From: Rosa chinensis
Taxonomy: Eukaryota > Streptophyta > Magnoliopsida > Rosales > Rosaceae
Assembly (NCBI RefSeq): GCF_002994745.2
Contig: NC_037092.1
Location: 20,919,001 to 20,983,000, forward strand
DNA: 64,000 bases
Direction of reading: 5' to 3'
Shown here piece after piece: positions 1 through 11,505 of the stretch (its first letter is position 1; every line of letters begins with the position of its first letter). The notes under the pieces were generated by a model. It did no database searches. It saw only the letters and a program-made list of their open reading frames with translations, and had not been told where the DNA came from. The translations under genes and the position numbers were made by a program.

Positions 1-2292
1 CAAAAAGAAATTATTACCTTTCGATTTTAGTTACTAAAAAGATGGTCACCCAAAATTGTAAATTGAAATATGATTGCACCTAGTAGGATTGTCATTCGAT
101 TCGTTTCAGCCCCTTCAGAGTTCAGACTGCCTCTCCTCCAAAGTGACCGCAATTTAAAAAATTAAAATTAAAATTAAAAAATTAAAAACTCGTAAGTTAA
201 TACAAAGACAACATATATAACTACTGTTTTCAACTCATTATTCCAAAATGAGTAAGTTCTAGAAAACTTGAATCTAACCTAAAGAAACTTAACATGTGGA
301 GCACATATTTAAAATTAAGTTATACAAGAGATTTTTTTAGCATAGAGGATAAGCCCTCACTCTAAATTTAACACTTTCGAGCAATCCTGATATTCGTGTA
401 CACTAAAGGGGAAGGAAGACACCCTTTAATCACACGAGTTAACTCTCCAACTCGTACAGTGTGTTAGTCAAGACTTGTACAGCAGCTCGAAGATTCGACC
501 AGCTAATGTCTAAATTTTGTAGCTCATCCTAACTCTACAAGTGGCTAAAAAGCTGACCCTTTTGGTGTTGATTCTCATCAAAATTAGGTGGCTACAATTG
601 CAACCAAGTTACCAACCCACCCAAATAAAAAAGTGTCGATCACACAAGAGATAACAATGAAAGTTAGCTTTATAATATGAAACTAGTCATTAATTAACCC
701 ACCAATACATTATAAATTTAACTCCGGAAAAATATATTATAAAACTAAATGGTTAATTTTGTTTTCCATTCAAGCGGTCAAAAAAAAAGAGATTAGGATG
801 GTACATACACTAAAACATAGAATATGAAATCTAGTAACTAGGCCGACTCTATCCTTAATAAATAATAGACTCTATCCTTTACAAATACTATCTTGTAAGC
901 AGTAAGCACACAACTAGGAGCCGTCCATGAAGAGGACTATGCCATAGTACTATAGTAGTCTTTACTCTTTAGTGCTCATCCGCATAGTCCAGTCCCCCTC
1001 CTACAAGCTGTGCCACCCTATCTACGTACGGACGTACCTATCTTGTGAACAATTAGGGGCTGCGAGGGGGTAGCTACTATGTACTCTCACCTAATAGACT
1101 GCTACAATCACAATTACTATACAAAAGTTCTTCAAAATATTGATTACACTAAATTACATAGGCAATTTTTTTTTTCAGCTAAAAGTAATTACAATACCGA
1201 GATTTGAAGTGAAATTCAAAAACCCTAACTTGGTTATTGGAATGCACATGAGACCTTCAACCATTTGAAACTGTCCAGAAGTTAGTCATCTCCCAAAGGC
1301 AAAAAGAAAAAAGAAAAATAAATAAAAATCAATGATTTTGCTTCTTCTTCTTCTTTATTCTTCTCTCTTTTCTTTTTCTTTTTGTAAAAAAATTTTTGGT
1401 ACATTTTCTTTTGTGTAAGAATTAATGAAATAAAAACCATGTCCTAATTAAATTTGTTGTCATAGTATACATGTCATGATTGTAATATAATAGTTGTTAT
1501 TAACATGTCCTAATATCAATCAACAATAACTTCTTCTTTTTTATCAAACTTTATATATAATGTAAACTACACATCATATACTTGGCTTGACTCTCTCTTT
1601 TGAACAAGTTTTGCAAGGCCAATGTGATGCCAAAAAAACGCGGCGAGAAGACAGGCCTTTAAACTTTAAAGATGAGGTGATGCAACAACGATCAATAGGA
1701 GTAGTGATTGATTGAGGTTTCAGTGTGTGTGGGGAGGTTTAACAATTTCACACACATCAACCCATCGATTAGAACCATTAGATGTTAAGGGTGAGGGATG
1801 CCTTTTTTGAACTTCACACCTTTGATAGCAAGAGTATTTTCAGTATAAGGTTTGGAAGCAAAGAATTGTGATTACTGGGACAAATGTTTACACTTGGTAG
1901 GTTTTAAAAAAAATAATAATAATAATTATTAGTTTTTAAGGGTTACAAATGCTAGTCTTTGCATTAAGCAATGTGGCTTTTTTTATATATATAAAAAAAA
2001 AAAGATATTGACTGCATTAGATATTCAATAGCCGCTAGAGTTTACCATGTACTTGAATAGGATACGGATAAATCCCGAACTCTATCAAGCATAAATGCAA
2101 ACTCATTACAAGTCTTATTTTGATACAAGAGAATAATCAACTTCACTGAATATGAACTATAGATATTAAATAATCAACCTCAGTACTCACCTATATGTGA
2201 TACACACATTTACAGATATAATTTGTTGTCATTGTGGTAAGGAGAGTCATTTTTTGGTACTTTAATTATATTAGAGATAGTTACTCCACCCT
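1..2292. other. AT-rich intergenic stretch, no gene recognised
   Basis: This stretch is AT-rich, with short homopolymer and pyrimidine runs (for example around 1340-1390) and no ORF with recognisable domain content. Nothing in it resembles a structural RNA gene. A partial copy of the direct repeat described at 2293 may begin near 2220, where the motif TTGTTGTCATTGTGGTAA occurs. Confidence 0.5.
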
Positions 2293-2481
2293 ACGACATT
2301 TTTACAAGTTTAATTATGAACAACTTGTTGTCAATGTGGTAACTTTGTTCAATTATATGTAAATAGTGTAAAATGAATGTGATAACTTTGTTGTCAATGT
2401 CGTAAATTTGGTACAATTAAATTTTAATTTTAATTTAATTAGATTTAAAATAAGTGTATGATCGATAAACATTCTAGTCCC
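2293..2481. repeat. Direct repeat copy 1 flanking LINE fragment
   Basis: About 185 bp starting ACGACATTTTTACAAG and ending near TAAACATTCTAGT. It recurs in the same orientation at 2869-3053 with scattered substitutions and small indels. The two copies bracket a poly(C) run and a LINE 3' fragment. This is much longer than a usual LINE target-site duplication, so it is either an unusually long one or an older tandem repeat that received the insertion. Confidence 0.75.
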
Positions 2482-2507
2482 ATAATCACCCCCCCCCCCC
2501 CCCCCCC

Positions 2508-2828
2508 GAGGTTAGTCGTATTCTTGATGATCGTAAAGCTTATATGCAAGCATTTGATTTTATTAGAATCCGACATATCCTTCGTGAAGCAAATAGTGTA
2601 GCAGATAGATTGGCTCACTTTACTAGTTTAGATCATACTATTGATCTGTCATTAGAAGAGGCACCTGATTTTTTGCAGGATGTCCTCTACGAGGATAATT
2701 GTAATGCTATATATGAACGCTTAGGGTACATGTATTACGTCCCTCTTGATGCGGTAAAATATTATAAATAATAATATGGGCGTGGGGATGAGCCTCCCAG
2801 CTTGACTGGGTTCCAAATCCCATTATTT

Positions 2829-2859
<31 letters not shown>
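2508..2859 (+). mobile_element. 5'-truncated LINE fragment with RNase H-like end and poly(A)
   Basis: The frame at 2544-2771 encodes 75 residues with the motif REANSVADRLAHFT. This is the C-terminal signature of the RNase H-like (RVT_3) domain found at the end of plant L1-type LINE polyproteins. A short 3' UTR and a poly(A) run (about 2830-2859) follow, as expected for a retroposed 3' end. The fragment is preceded by a run of about 19 C (2489-2507) and lies between two ~185-bp direct repeats. No reverse transcriptase core is present, so this is a dead copy. The RNase H assignment rests on the visible motif; the LINE origin is inferred from the motif plus the tail. Confidence 0.75.
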
Positions 2860-2861
<2 letters not shown>

Positions 2862-2868
2862 CCTCTAG

Positions 2869-3053
2869 ACGACATTTTTACAAGTTTATGACCAACTTGT
2901 TGTCAATGTGGTAACTTGGTTCCATTATATGTTAATAGTATAAAACAAATATGATAACTTTGTTGTCAATGTTGTAAATTTGGTACAATTAAATTGTAAT
3001 TTTTAGTTCAATTAGATGTAAAATAAGTGTATGATAAACATTCCAGTACCCCC
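2869..3053. repeat. Direct repeat copy 2 flanking LINE fragment
   Basis: Second copy of the repeat at 2293-2481, starting at the poly(A) end of the LINE fragment. It shares the blocks AACTTGTTGTCAATGTGG, GATAACTTTGTTGTCAATG and AAATAAGTGTATGAT with copy 1. Confidence 0.75.
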
Positions 3054-4799
3054 TTTCCGGCACCTGAATTTTCTTGCAAAAAATAGCCCGACCAAAATTC
3101 ACTTAGCCGTTTCATTACATCATCATTCTTCTATTTTTATATAATACGTTGTATTTATTTTATAATTTTAGATAATTAAACTATATAAATTTGATTATTT
3201 TTGTAGAGATTTTTCTTACTTAAAAATAAATTATTTCAATATTTGAATTGAACTTTACAATAACTGAAAATTGTCAAATTGAGAAATTTTAAATTAGAAG
3301 GACTCGACAATTTCTAAATTGATCCTGCATATATATATATATATATATATATTTGGACATTTGATCCTGCATATTAATAGAAAAGTATTACTAAGAAGGA
3401 AGTATGGAATCGATTCGCGGACTTGAGTTCACCCTGTTTTTGTGATGACAAAACAGCCATGGATCGATCTCACTAAGCTTATGACCTTCAAGCCTCAAGT
3501 GAAGTGGAACAGTAGCAGATACGGTGATGTGACCTCAACTAAGTTCACATGCCCCCACACCCTTTACATGAACACGAGCTCCGACGATAAGGATTTGGAA
3601 TATTTCCAAGTCAGCCAGCTGCCAAACCCACCATCGATCAACTAGCTTCTGGCCCTCCTCCCCCTCTCCCTCCCTCCCTCTCACATTAGGGCACCCCCTA
3701 CCCTACTCTGGAGGAGCCCTACCCTACAGTCCCTCAGTCGCTCTTTCCTGTATATCTTTCTGACTTCTGAAAGTGCAGCTCAGCAAAGGGGACTGGGAGA
3801 TGGGGAATCTAGTCTGAGCTCTGAGCTCGCTCTCTCTGTGCATGACCACGTTCTTGAATTTCTTTTCGTTCTTTCATTTCCGGCTAGCTAGCTAGCCTTT
3901 CTTGATTTGCACTTCTATACATTTTCTTATTGAGGCTTGTTATTCCCACAACTTTCGACTCGAGGTTTTTTCTTTTCACCAAAGAAGGGAGTCGTGGATT
4001 TGTCGGTTTAGGGCAAATGTAAAATTCATTTTCCCATCGAATAAATGCCCCGAGACTGGTACATCCCATCATGTGTTGAAGGGGGCATAAGTAAAAGAAA
4101 GGACTCATCATCTACAATGCAACTGCTTCTGAGTATTTACTATGAGGGATGGGGAAGGAACAAGCATTATTATTGGCTATTACTATTGTCAAGGTCTATT
4201 GTCAATGAGACTTACCATTCGGACAAGAAGTTTTGTTATCATTACAAACTTTTGCAACATAATCACTATAGAAGATCAGAAGGGTAGTTAGGGAATATTA
4301 CCATTGCAATGATGGAAACTCATTGAAAATCTTTTTTCAAGTTAAGTATCGGGTTACCATAATAAAGATATGTTATTTTAGTATAATGATTTATCACACG
4401 TTTCTTTATTTGAAACGATTATGAGAATAAGATAAATGATCCTAATATGTTTATTGTAAACTTCTCTTGACATGAAACACGCCGCAGCCTGACGTTTTTA
4501 TAAGAATCTATTTTGCTTCCATTTAATTGGTGGATCGTTCAAATGTGTCATATACCACAATCATCTAAGTATATTATAATCTGAAATTTCTCCAAACTAA
4601 CTAGCCTCTCCCAATTGGAGTTATAGGTAGCGCCATGCAACAAAGCCCTAAATGAGAGTGTGAAGTAATAGCGTACGACTCTGAGAGAATAAGCAACTAA
4701 CTCTTGCAACAAACATGTTTCTGATTTTTATCTCTCGTCTACTCTTTACCAAATGGCTCTCTCTACCCAACTTGAGCTTCGTAGATGCCAAATCCCTCT
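3054..4799. other. Intergenic stretch with AT microsatellite and CT-rich tract
   Basis: It contains an (AT)n run near 3330-3352 and a pyrimidine-rich stretch around 3650-3700. The small ORFs here show no domain or codon pattern that I recognise. No gene is called. Confidence 0.5.
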
Positions 4800-5360
4800 A
4801 AGCCATCTGGACTAGCCCTTATAGCCTTCTCCGTCTCGTAGGGTTAGCTCGAACTCAAACATTACAAATCAACTGGTAATTAACAGCAATCATCCATTTC
4901 AGAAAAGAATTCTCGGAGATTTATCAAAGTCTCAAGGAGGATATATACAAGACATGGTGAAAGCGATTCAATTGGAAAAGAGGCTCCCCCTTGACCAAAT
5001 CGACATTGACGGATCGGCGAAGTTAGGTCTGGTTTAGTAGTCATCGTTTGTACTTTGTAATATATGGCCGACCTAGTGCACTAGTATAACCCTATTAGCC
5101 TTCCCCATCATAGGTTTGGCTAGCACGATATCTTGGGCTCTTGGCATCCTTTGCCACCATAATGGCTTGTACCATACGAAGTCAATTTTAAGAATTGGTG
5201 GTGGGGAATCACAAATCAATTTGTAAGGGCAATCATCCAATCTTAAGAAAGAATTATTGGACTCTTACAAAGATCTCAGAGATAGAATAATCAAATAAGA
5301 CGTGAAAAGGAATATTGAAAGGAATTCAACTGGAAAAGAGGGGTTCCGTCGATGAATTAT
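4800..5360. repeat. Diverged tandem duplication, two copies of about 250-280 bp
   Basis: The segments 4812-5010 and about 5088-5355 share an ordered series of blocks: a TAGCCTTC-type block, CAATCATCCA, a GAATT(C/A)T(C/T)GGA block, and near the end TTCAA(T/C)TGGAAAAGAGG. The copies are strongly diverged. No coding function is seen, and the repeat may be remnant transposon sequence. Confidence 0.5.
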
Positions 5361-6365
5361 AGCCGGTTAATCTTTTGGCCTGATCCTCCAAGACATTTGA
5401 GGGCATTCATTCATAATAGACAACTCATGAAATCATGATCTTATTAATTAATAAAATTCATATTATTTTTTATTATTGAGTTTCTTTGGCGTGGATCAAG
5501 TATTAATTTTCTGAGAAATTATAAAGTTTCAAAAGACTATAAGTTTTTTTTAAAATTTTTTTTTTATGAGAGTGGGATATTAACCTATTAGCTAGATAGA
5601 GTATGTCGTAAGATTAGGTTAACAAATTTTTCTCTTGAATCATTCGTGTATTCGAGATGTGCGTGTTGATAGAGATGGTGATATCTATCTTGAGAGAACA
5701 ATATTTTTATAAAAAATAAAAAAATAAAAAAAATAAAAAATAAAAAAAACCATTGGTATCCTAAATTTAAGAATGTTACTCTAGAGTACTTGTTTTAACT
5801 GGGGAGGAAGGGAATGGTGATGGCACTCACTACCAACCGCAACTCTCCCCGTTGTCATTCTTACTTTACTCATTTTTTGTTTTTGGTTACATACTCTACT
5901 CATTTTCACAAACAGACTAATGTACATCCATCTCCTGTCTCATAGTAGATACAACGCACGCACATGTCTAGCCGTTGACGTGCCTATTCTGTCACTAAAA
6001 ATACTTGCTTCTAACTTGTGTCTTGTTGAATGCATTTTACTCCAAGGCCCGACTTTGATGGTGGTTAATCAGCAACCGTCCTTGTTTGATCTTTGTCATG
6101 TTATATGAATTCTGATTTGATTATTTTCATATCTATTATATCTATTGATGTGACTTTCAAAATTTTATAAAGATCACTTATATAGACCTTAATATAATAC
6201 AGAATTCAGAGTTATTTTTTTTTTTTGGTCAAAGACTAGTTTACCTTATTGTAACTCTATATATCATCCATGGCTAGCAGAGCTCTTTTTTTCGACCGTC
6301 TAGGATAGAGCTGCGTTCGTGGCCTATGCATCTAATTTTTTCTTGTAAAAAAGATATCTTTACAT
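5361..6365. other. AT-rich intergenic stretch, nothing recognised
   Basis: A/T-rich sequence with A-rich homopolymer tracts (5700-5750). No coding, RNA or TE signature could be supported. Confidence 0.5.
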
Positions 6366-6780
6366 TTTTAGAGAGTATTCAATGCACTGATGTGTACTTA
6401 CACTAACAAGAATAAACAGCTAAATAAAATCAAGTATATTTTTTTGTTACTAAAAAAAATTGTCTATAAATATGAACGGCTGAGATTTGATGGATCTGTT
6501 GGTTTATTTGCACTGCCGGTACATAGAAGAATGTTTCTTCTTTACATCTTCCCTATGACACATGTCATTATGTGTCATCTAAGTCACTTTAGATATTATA
6601 GACACATTTACTAGAAAGTATTAAGTGCACCGAAATGCATTTGCACTAATAAAAATGAACGATGATATAACATTAAGTACATTTTTCTATTATTAAAAAA
6701 ACATATCTATAAATATTAATAATTGAGATTTGTTAAATATGTTATTTACTTACACCGCTTGTACATAGAATTTTTTTTCC
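6366..6780. repeat. Diverged tandem repeat, two copies, period about 240 bp
   Basis: Copy one begins TTAGAGAGTATTCAATGCAC and copy two, near 6611, begins CTAGAAAGTATTAAGTGCAC. Both continue through blocks resembling TTGCACTAATAA, TCTATAAATAT, GAGATTTG and GTACATAGAA. No coding function is evident. Confidence 0.6.
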
Positions 6781-7756
6781 TTATTTACCCATATAAAAAA
6801 GCCAAAACAAAAGAACAGAATAATACCTAAATCGTTATTGAGCCTCCCTTAACAAACCTAGTGACAATCCCTCAATCCTTGAATGCACCACGTACTCTAT
6901 TACAAATTAAAACAGAAAGGCCTCTCAATCAAATCAGATGGAGTTCGTTAAATATTAGAATGCCGTAGAAAACTCAAATGAGGTCCCATTTCGATCTTGA
7001 CTCAACTAACGGAGGGAGACAGACCATTCATAAATCAATCCCCCACTTGTGATCACACAAGCTCATCTTTCACATAAAGTTGTGACAAACTCTATTTATT
7101 ATTGCGTAATTGCATGCAACATGTTTAACTACTTCGACCTTTTAAGCCTAATCATGGATCATATCTCCCCCTCTCCCATGGAGATGTGGTCCACCGACCC
7201 CATTTCCACGCAAATATTAATTCCACTTTTATTAACCCCCTAAAAAAACAAAAAACCAACCCTGACACCCCCAAAATTATAAAAAAGAATTTAGAATTAT
7301 ATAAAAATAAAATAAATTAAAAATTACTCAACACAGAGCTGGCTCTCTGGCGCTGGCGCCTCTGTTTGAATCTTGGCAGCACTTCCAAAAAGCCCTCAAT
7401 TTTTAAAATTAAAATGGATAAGCTCAAACCATTTGATGCTATTTCATTACCCACGAGCAGGTCAAGCGCGTGCGTCACATTCGCCGGAACTCGGTCACAG
7501 TCAGATATGGACATGGGTAGAAGAAGAAGAAGAAGAAGAAGCTATGAACCTAGAAGACCATTTTAGCTCTAACATGAGGAACCAAACAAGGACAAATATA
7601 ACTACATTATCAGAATCTTGCCGCATATTTACATTACACCAAAAAAAAAAAAAAAATTAAAGCTAACGAGAAAGAGGAAAACGGAAGCCGGAAAAAACGA
7701 CGACGTTCATGTTAGAAACGTTTTTTTTTTTCTTTTTTTTTTTTGGTTACCGAATT

Positions 7757-9040
7757 TCAGTTACGGTCTGCCCGGTTCTTGTTGTTATGACTCTGACTCT
7801 GTTGAACGTAATGGCTGTGCTGGCCGCCTTTCCCGGAAACTGCGCCGTTTGAGTCTCGTTTCTGAGGAGAAGAGAATAGCTGCCCGAATCCGAACCCGGA
7901 TTTGGAGGAGCCCCGGAGGGAGCAGACCGGGACGTTCAGAACCGGAGTCACTCTGACGTTGGCTGAGTACGACCGCTCCATTCCTCTGTGCTTCAGCCGG
8001 GGCCCACCGTTGAAGCTGCTTGGACTGCTCGAGCTCCGCTCTAAGCTTTGGAACACTATTTTCCCCGACGAGTTCATTCTCGGGCTATCCACCGAGACGC
8101 CTCTGCTGGTCGCCACGGTGGCGGGTTCAGCCGTAGCCGCCGGCCTCCTCATCGGGCTCCTTCCCACCCTCGCCGCCTGATCCGCCGCCGCCGCTCTCTG
8201 CTTGATTTCTCGAATCTTGATGGCCGTTTTGGCCCGCGCCGGTTTGCGGTGGAGGGAGAACATCGGATTCGGGTTCGGGTTCGGATTCGGTTTGTCCGAA
8301 TCGAGGGAGAGCCGGGGCAGGTCGTCGTGCTCGTGCCCCGAGGACGAGGACGAGAGCGAGAGGCGCGAGGAGATGGAGACGGACTCGCAGTCGGAGTCTT
8401 TGAGCAGAGGCAAGCTCAGCGAGGCGTCGGAGGATGACGACGACGACGATTTCGAGCTTCTGTGAAGGAAGTGCTTCAGTGATTTGGGCGCCGCGTTTGC
8501 GGAGGTGCTGCACGACGTCGTTTTCTGACTGGCCTCGGCCTTCGCGCCGCCGTTACCGTTACCGTTGGAGGAATTCTGGTACAGCTTCTTCAATCCCAAT
8601 AGCTCTCTCCAACGGCTCGAGCACCTCGGAGCTTTGGGAGAGAACACGTACGGGTCAGAAACAGAAATCTCCTGTCTCCGGCGGTACTTAGTCGTCTCCG
8701 GCGATCTGATCTCGGAAGACGAGGGCTCGTTGACGGGAGGTTTGACGGAGAAGATGTGGAGCGGCATGAGCTTCCCGCCGGAGAAGAGCTCATCGGCGGT
8801 CAGCATGGCGACCGGATCTTCCAGCCGGAACTCGAACTCTCCTCCAGAAAGCTCCGGATCTGGACCTTCCGGTTGATTCTTCGCCGCAGAAGAGGACTTA
8901 GCTCCGGGAAGCCGGCCACCATCGCCGGTGTTATCGCAGCTGAAGGAGACTCTCGGGCTGAGCCAGCCGTAGGAGGGGTAGGTCGCCGGCGCGAAATTCT
9001 CCGGCGACATGCCGATGTTGTTGACGCAAGCGGAGGCCAT
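7757..9040 (-). CDS. DUF1645-family protein (427 aa, intronless)
   Basis: This is a plant-specific uncharacterised protein of the DUF1645 family (At1g23710/At1g70420 type). It has no known catalytic role; some members have been linked to stress responses. The family core is visible: FEFRLEDP at about residues 69-76, TADELFSGGKLMPL at 81-94, and the short motif SSRWRELLGLKKLYQ at 141-155. A serine-rich tract (about 205-250) and a Pro-Asn dipeptide run follow, as is usual for this low-complexity family. The frame is open further upstream only from a GTG codon, so I start at the first ATG (9038-9040), giving MASACVNNIG. A TATA-like element lies about 195 bp upstream on the minus strand. Coding sequence is markedly GC-richer than its flanks. 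Family assignment is good; molecular function is unknown. Confidence 0.9.
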   Translation of the reverse strand: MASACVNNIGMSPENFAPATYPSYGWLSPRVSFSCDNTGDGGRLPGAKSSSAAKNQPEGPDPELSGGEFEFRLEDPVAMLTADELFSGGKLMPLHIFSVKPPVNEPSSSEIRSPETTKYRRRQEISVSDPYVFSPKAPRCSSRWRELLGLKKLYQNSSNGNGNGGAKAEASQKTTSCSTSANAAPKSLKHFLHRSSKSSSSSSSDASLSLPLLKDSDCESVSISSRLSLSSSSSGHEHDDLPRLSLDSDKPNPNPNPNPMFSLHRKPARAKTAIKIREIKQRAAAADQAARVGRSPMRRPAATAEPATVATSRGVSVDSPRMNSSGKIVFQSLERSSSSPSSFNGGPRLKHRGMERSYSANVRVTPVLNVPVCSLRGSSKSGFGFGQLFSSPQKRDSNGAVSGKGGQHSHYVQQSQSHNNKNRADRN

Positions 9041-9233
9041 CGGAGGGGCAATGCGGATTAGAGTTTCGGCTGGAATCACATTGCCGGGAAGTGCGGCGTG
9101 GGGGGGAAGAGAGAGTGAGAGATCTGAGGGAGGAAGGGTGGGTGAGTTGGCGCCTTAGGGTTTGGGAGTTATAGTCAGAGTGTTTGTTTTGCTCGGTGTC
9201 ATTGAATACGGAACATGAATAAGAAGACTTGGA

Positions 9234-9241
9234 TATATATA
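9234..9241 (-). promoter_or_regulatory. TATA box of the DUF1645 gene
   Basis: TATATATA on the minus strand, about 195 bp upstream of the chosen ATG, which leaves room for a 5' UTR of about 150-160 bases. An ACGT-core motif (CCACGTCG) lies farther upstream near 9285. The TATA assignment is from position and sequence only. Confidence 0.55.
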
Positions 9242-10505
9242 GCACAAGTGTAAATGGGTTTGTTTTTATTTCCGGCTATTAGGGCCACGTCGTCCCCCCA
9301 CCCTATCATTTGATATTTAATACTTTTCTTGTTTAGCTTTTTGTTGCTCTTTTAGGGCGATCCATTTCCAATATCCGAAACTTTGTTTAGGTTTATCAAA
9401 GTTTTTTAACTTTTTTTTTTTCGATGAAACAAAGAAATTACAACCTAAATTCTCTAATACCGTCACCATCAAAATTATCAAAGTAAAAAGCGGAACTAGT
9501 TGAAACAGGCAGGACATTGGTCCAAATTTGTGTTGCTTTGAGGTGACGAGATTTAGCAAATTTATTACCAAAGTTAAAAAAGGCAAAAGGTCTCTAAAGT
9601 TGGGTTTTTTTTTTTTTTAATCTCCAGAAATCTCTTTTATTTTATATTTTCTTTTTAATTTATCTTTTTTGATAAATACAAATTAGGGGAGATGTTTGCG
9701 ATCCTGATGACCTACTCTTTTTCTTCGACAAGATCTTGATGATTTACTTAGCAGAGTCATTTAATTGTCCTCATATGAGATGAGGTGATGATTTAGGGCC
9801 CCGTGTCCTGTCTCATTTGTTCTTATGGTTGTTATCAAATTTTCTTAATAGTAATATATATAATAAATTGTAAATTGTTTGTGTGATATTGTTTCGTTTT
9901 GTTTTATTGACAAAAACGTGAATATCAACTAATATTTTATTTAAGATAAATGATATTAAAGTGTAATTAATTTATTAGAATATTGTTACGAACAATATTT
10001 TCATAAAAAGAATTAATGGTTAAATTCATGTCAAGTGTATATTAGTAAGCAATGAGCAAGCACTTCTTTTTCCTCGATCCAGCCCTCACCGTCATCCATT
10101 TAAGTCTCGACCTAGAGCTATAAACTTAACTTTATAATTTGGAATCACTGTCGTACTGATACTTGAGGTTTGTGAACGTCGCAAGACTAGTGGTATTGTG
10201 TTGTTGGATGGTCTCCACCTCTAAGATTGCCTTTATTGAGTCTTTTGGTACCTTGTACTTCTTGTGTATGTTATTCAGGTATAGAGAATAATGGTGAATA
10301 AATCTTTGGTCTCTAGAAGCAAATCTCTGGTCGATTCTCTTCTCATTACGGCTTGATGGTTGGTAGCCACAGTGACTCGTCTCTCAATGATAGTTAAATC
10401 TAGGTTTTTTTTGTTTGAGTTTTTGGACTTTGATTTCTTTATTTCTTATTTCAAAAAACTCTGGGTTAATTAATTTTTTTGTTTATTGTGTCTCTGAGTC
10501 TCTAA
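9242..10505. other. Intergenic stretch, no gene recognised
   Basis: Upstream region of the DUF1645 gene, with T-rich and AT-rich sequence up to the TSD of the Harbinger-like element at 10503. No supported ORF or RNA gene. Confidence 0.5.
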
Positions 10506-11169
10506 GGCTATGTTTGGTATGGCTGTGCTTTTCAGAAAAGCTGGCTTCTGCTTATTTCTGAGAATAAGTGGCTGAAAAGCAAAGCAGCTGAGTGTTTGGT
10601 AAACTGGCTTTTTATAAGTGCTGTCAGTGGCAAAAGCAGTGGCAAAATGTTTGGTAAATCAAAACTGGCTTGTGCTTTTTATTTGTGGAATGACCAATTT
10701 GGACATAAAAGATTAATTAAGACAAAATGTTTAGTAATACAATGTTGTTCAAATGCTCTTGTTATCATTTTTAATCTTTATTATGTCCTTATAAATTTTT
10801 GTTAACTTTCAATTTTTATAAATCATGGTGACCATATGATTAATATTGGACAATTTTTAAAATAATTTGTACAAATATATTAGTAACAACTTAGATTTTT
10901 CAATGTGGGCATCTATTCTCATTTCTCCAACATCATGAACCTAAAATTGATGACTCAAAGTATAAAGATACCAAAGAGCAACTTTTTCTTTTCGAAGATA
11001 GTCAATACTTTATTAATGAGAATAACCAAAGAAGAGTGCATCTCTGACTGATATAAAAGCTAAACACTGGAAAAAGAACTTCAAAAACATAGAGAAGGTA
11101 ATAGAACACCCCATGATGATCATCATGTACTACATGTCAACTTCTAGTGACCAAGAAATCACAGTCTAA

Positions 11170-11435
11170 TCAAGAGTAGTTGACCTTCCTGCAATTCTTT
11201 CTGATCTCTCCCCTTGAACCTGTAATTGGTGAAAGATTCCCCATACTAATCATGGACTTGGCAAATTGCTCGAGAAAAGCTCGTTGTTCACTGCATATTG
11301 CTGAACCAATTGCTTGGCTACTTCACTCTTTGTAACAAGAACTTGGTCAGAGTTAAGCAGGCCCTTGTTAGCCAATAAGTTCTTGAAGTAGCTGTTGTCA
11401 AGCTTTGTTGGGACCAAATGCCATACTGGGACCAA
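11170..11435 (-). pseudogene. Captured class III peroxidase C-terminal fragment
   Basis: On the minus strand, the frame at 11435-11250 contains KLDNSYFKNLLANKGLLNSD followed by QVL and, later, [14 protein letters not shown]. This is the typical helical region near the C terminus of secretory plant peroxidases. After a frameshift near 11265 a second frame continues with [18 protein letters not shown], then [10 protein letters not shown] and a stop at 11170-11172, which is the family's normal end. The heme pocket and catalytic residues are absent. The fragment lies inside a TIR-bounded transposon, and a piece of it is duplicated at about 11400-11500. It is a transduplicated pseudogene, not a working peroxidase. 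Confidence 0.85.
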
Positions 11436-11505
11436 ATGCCAGAGTTAAGCAGGCCCTTATTAGCCAATAAGTTCTTGCAGATGTACTGGGACCAAATGCC
11501 ATACT
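11400..11505. repeat. Internal duplication within the peroxidase fragment
   Basis: The phrase GGGACCAAATGCCA occurs three times in this short interval. The segment containing AGTTAAGCAGGCCCTT and AGCCAATAAGTTCTTG appears both here and at about 11350-11390. This indicates a local duplication after capture. Confidence 0.7.

Noticed and set aside
3442..3645. 67-codon ORF beginning MMTKQPWIDL
   Set aside because: No domain, no conserved neighbour and no splice or promoter context; short ORFs of this size are expected by chance.
7373..9061. Several ORFs on the plus strand and other minus frames across the DUF1645 gene
   Set aside because: They are shadows of a GC-rich coding sequence; only the 427-aa minus frame has family motifs.
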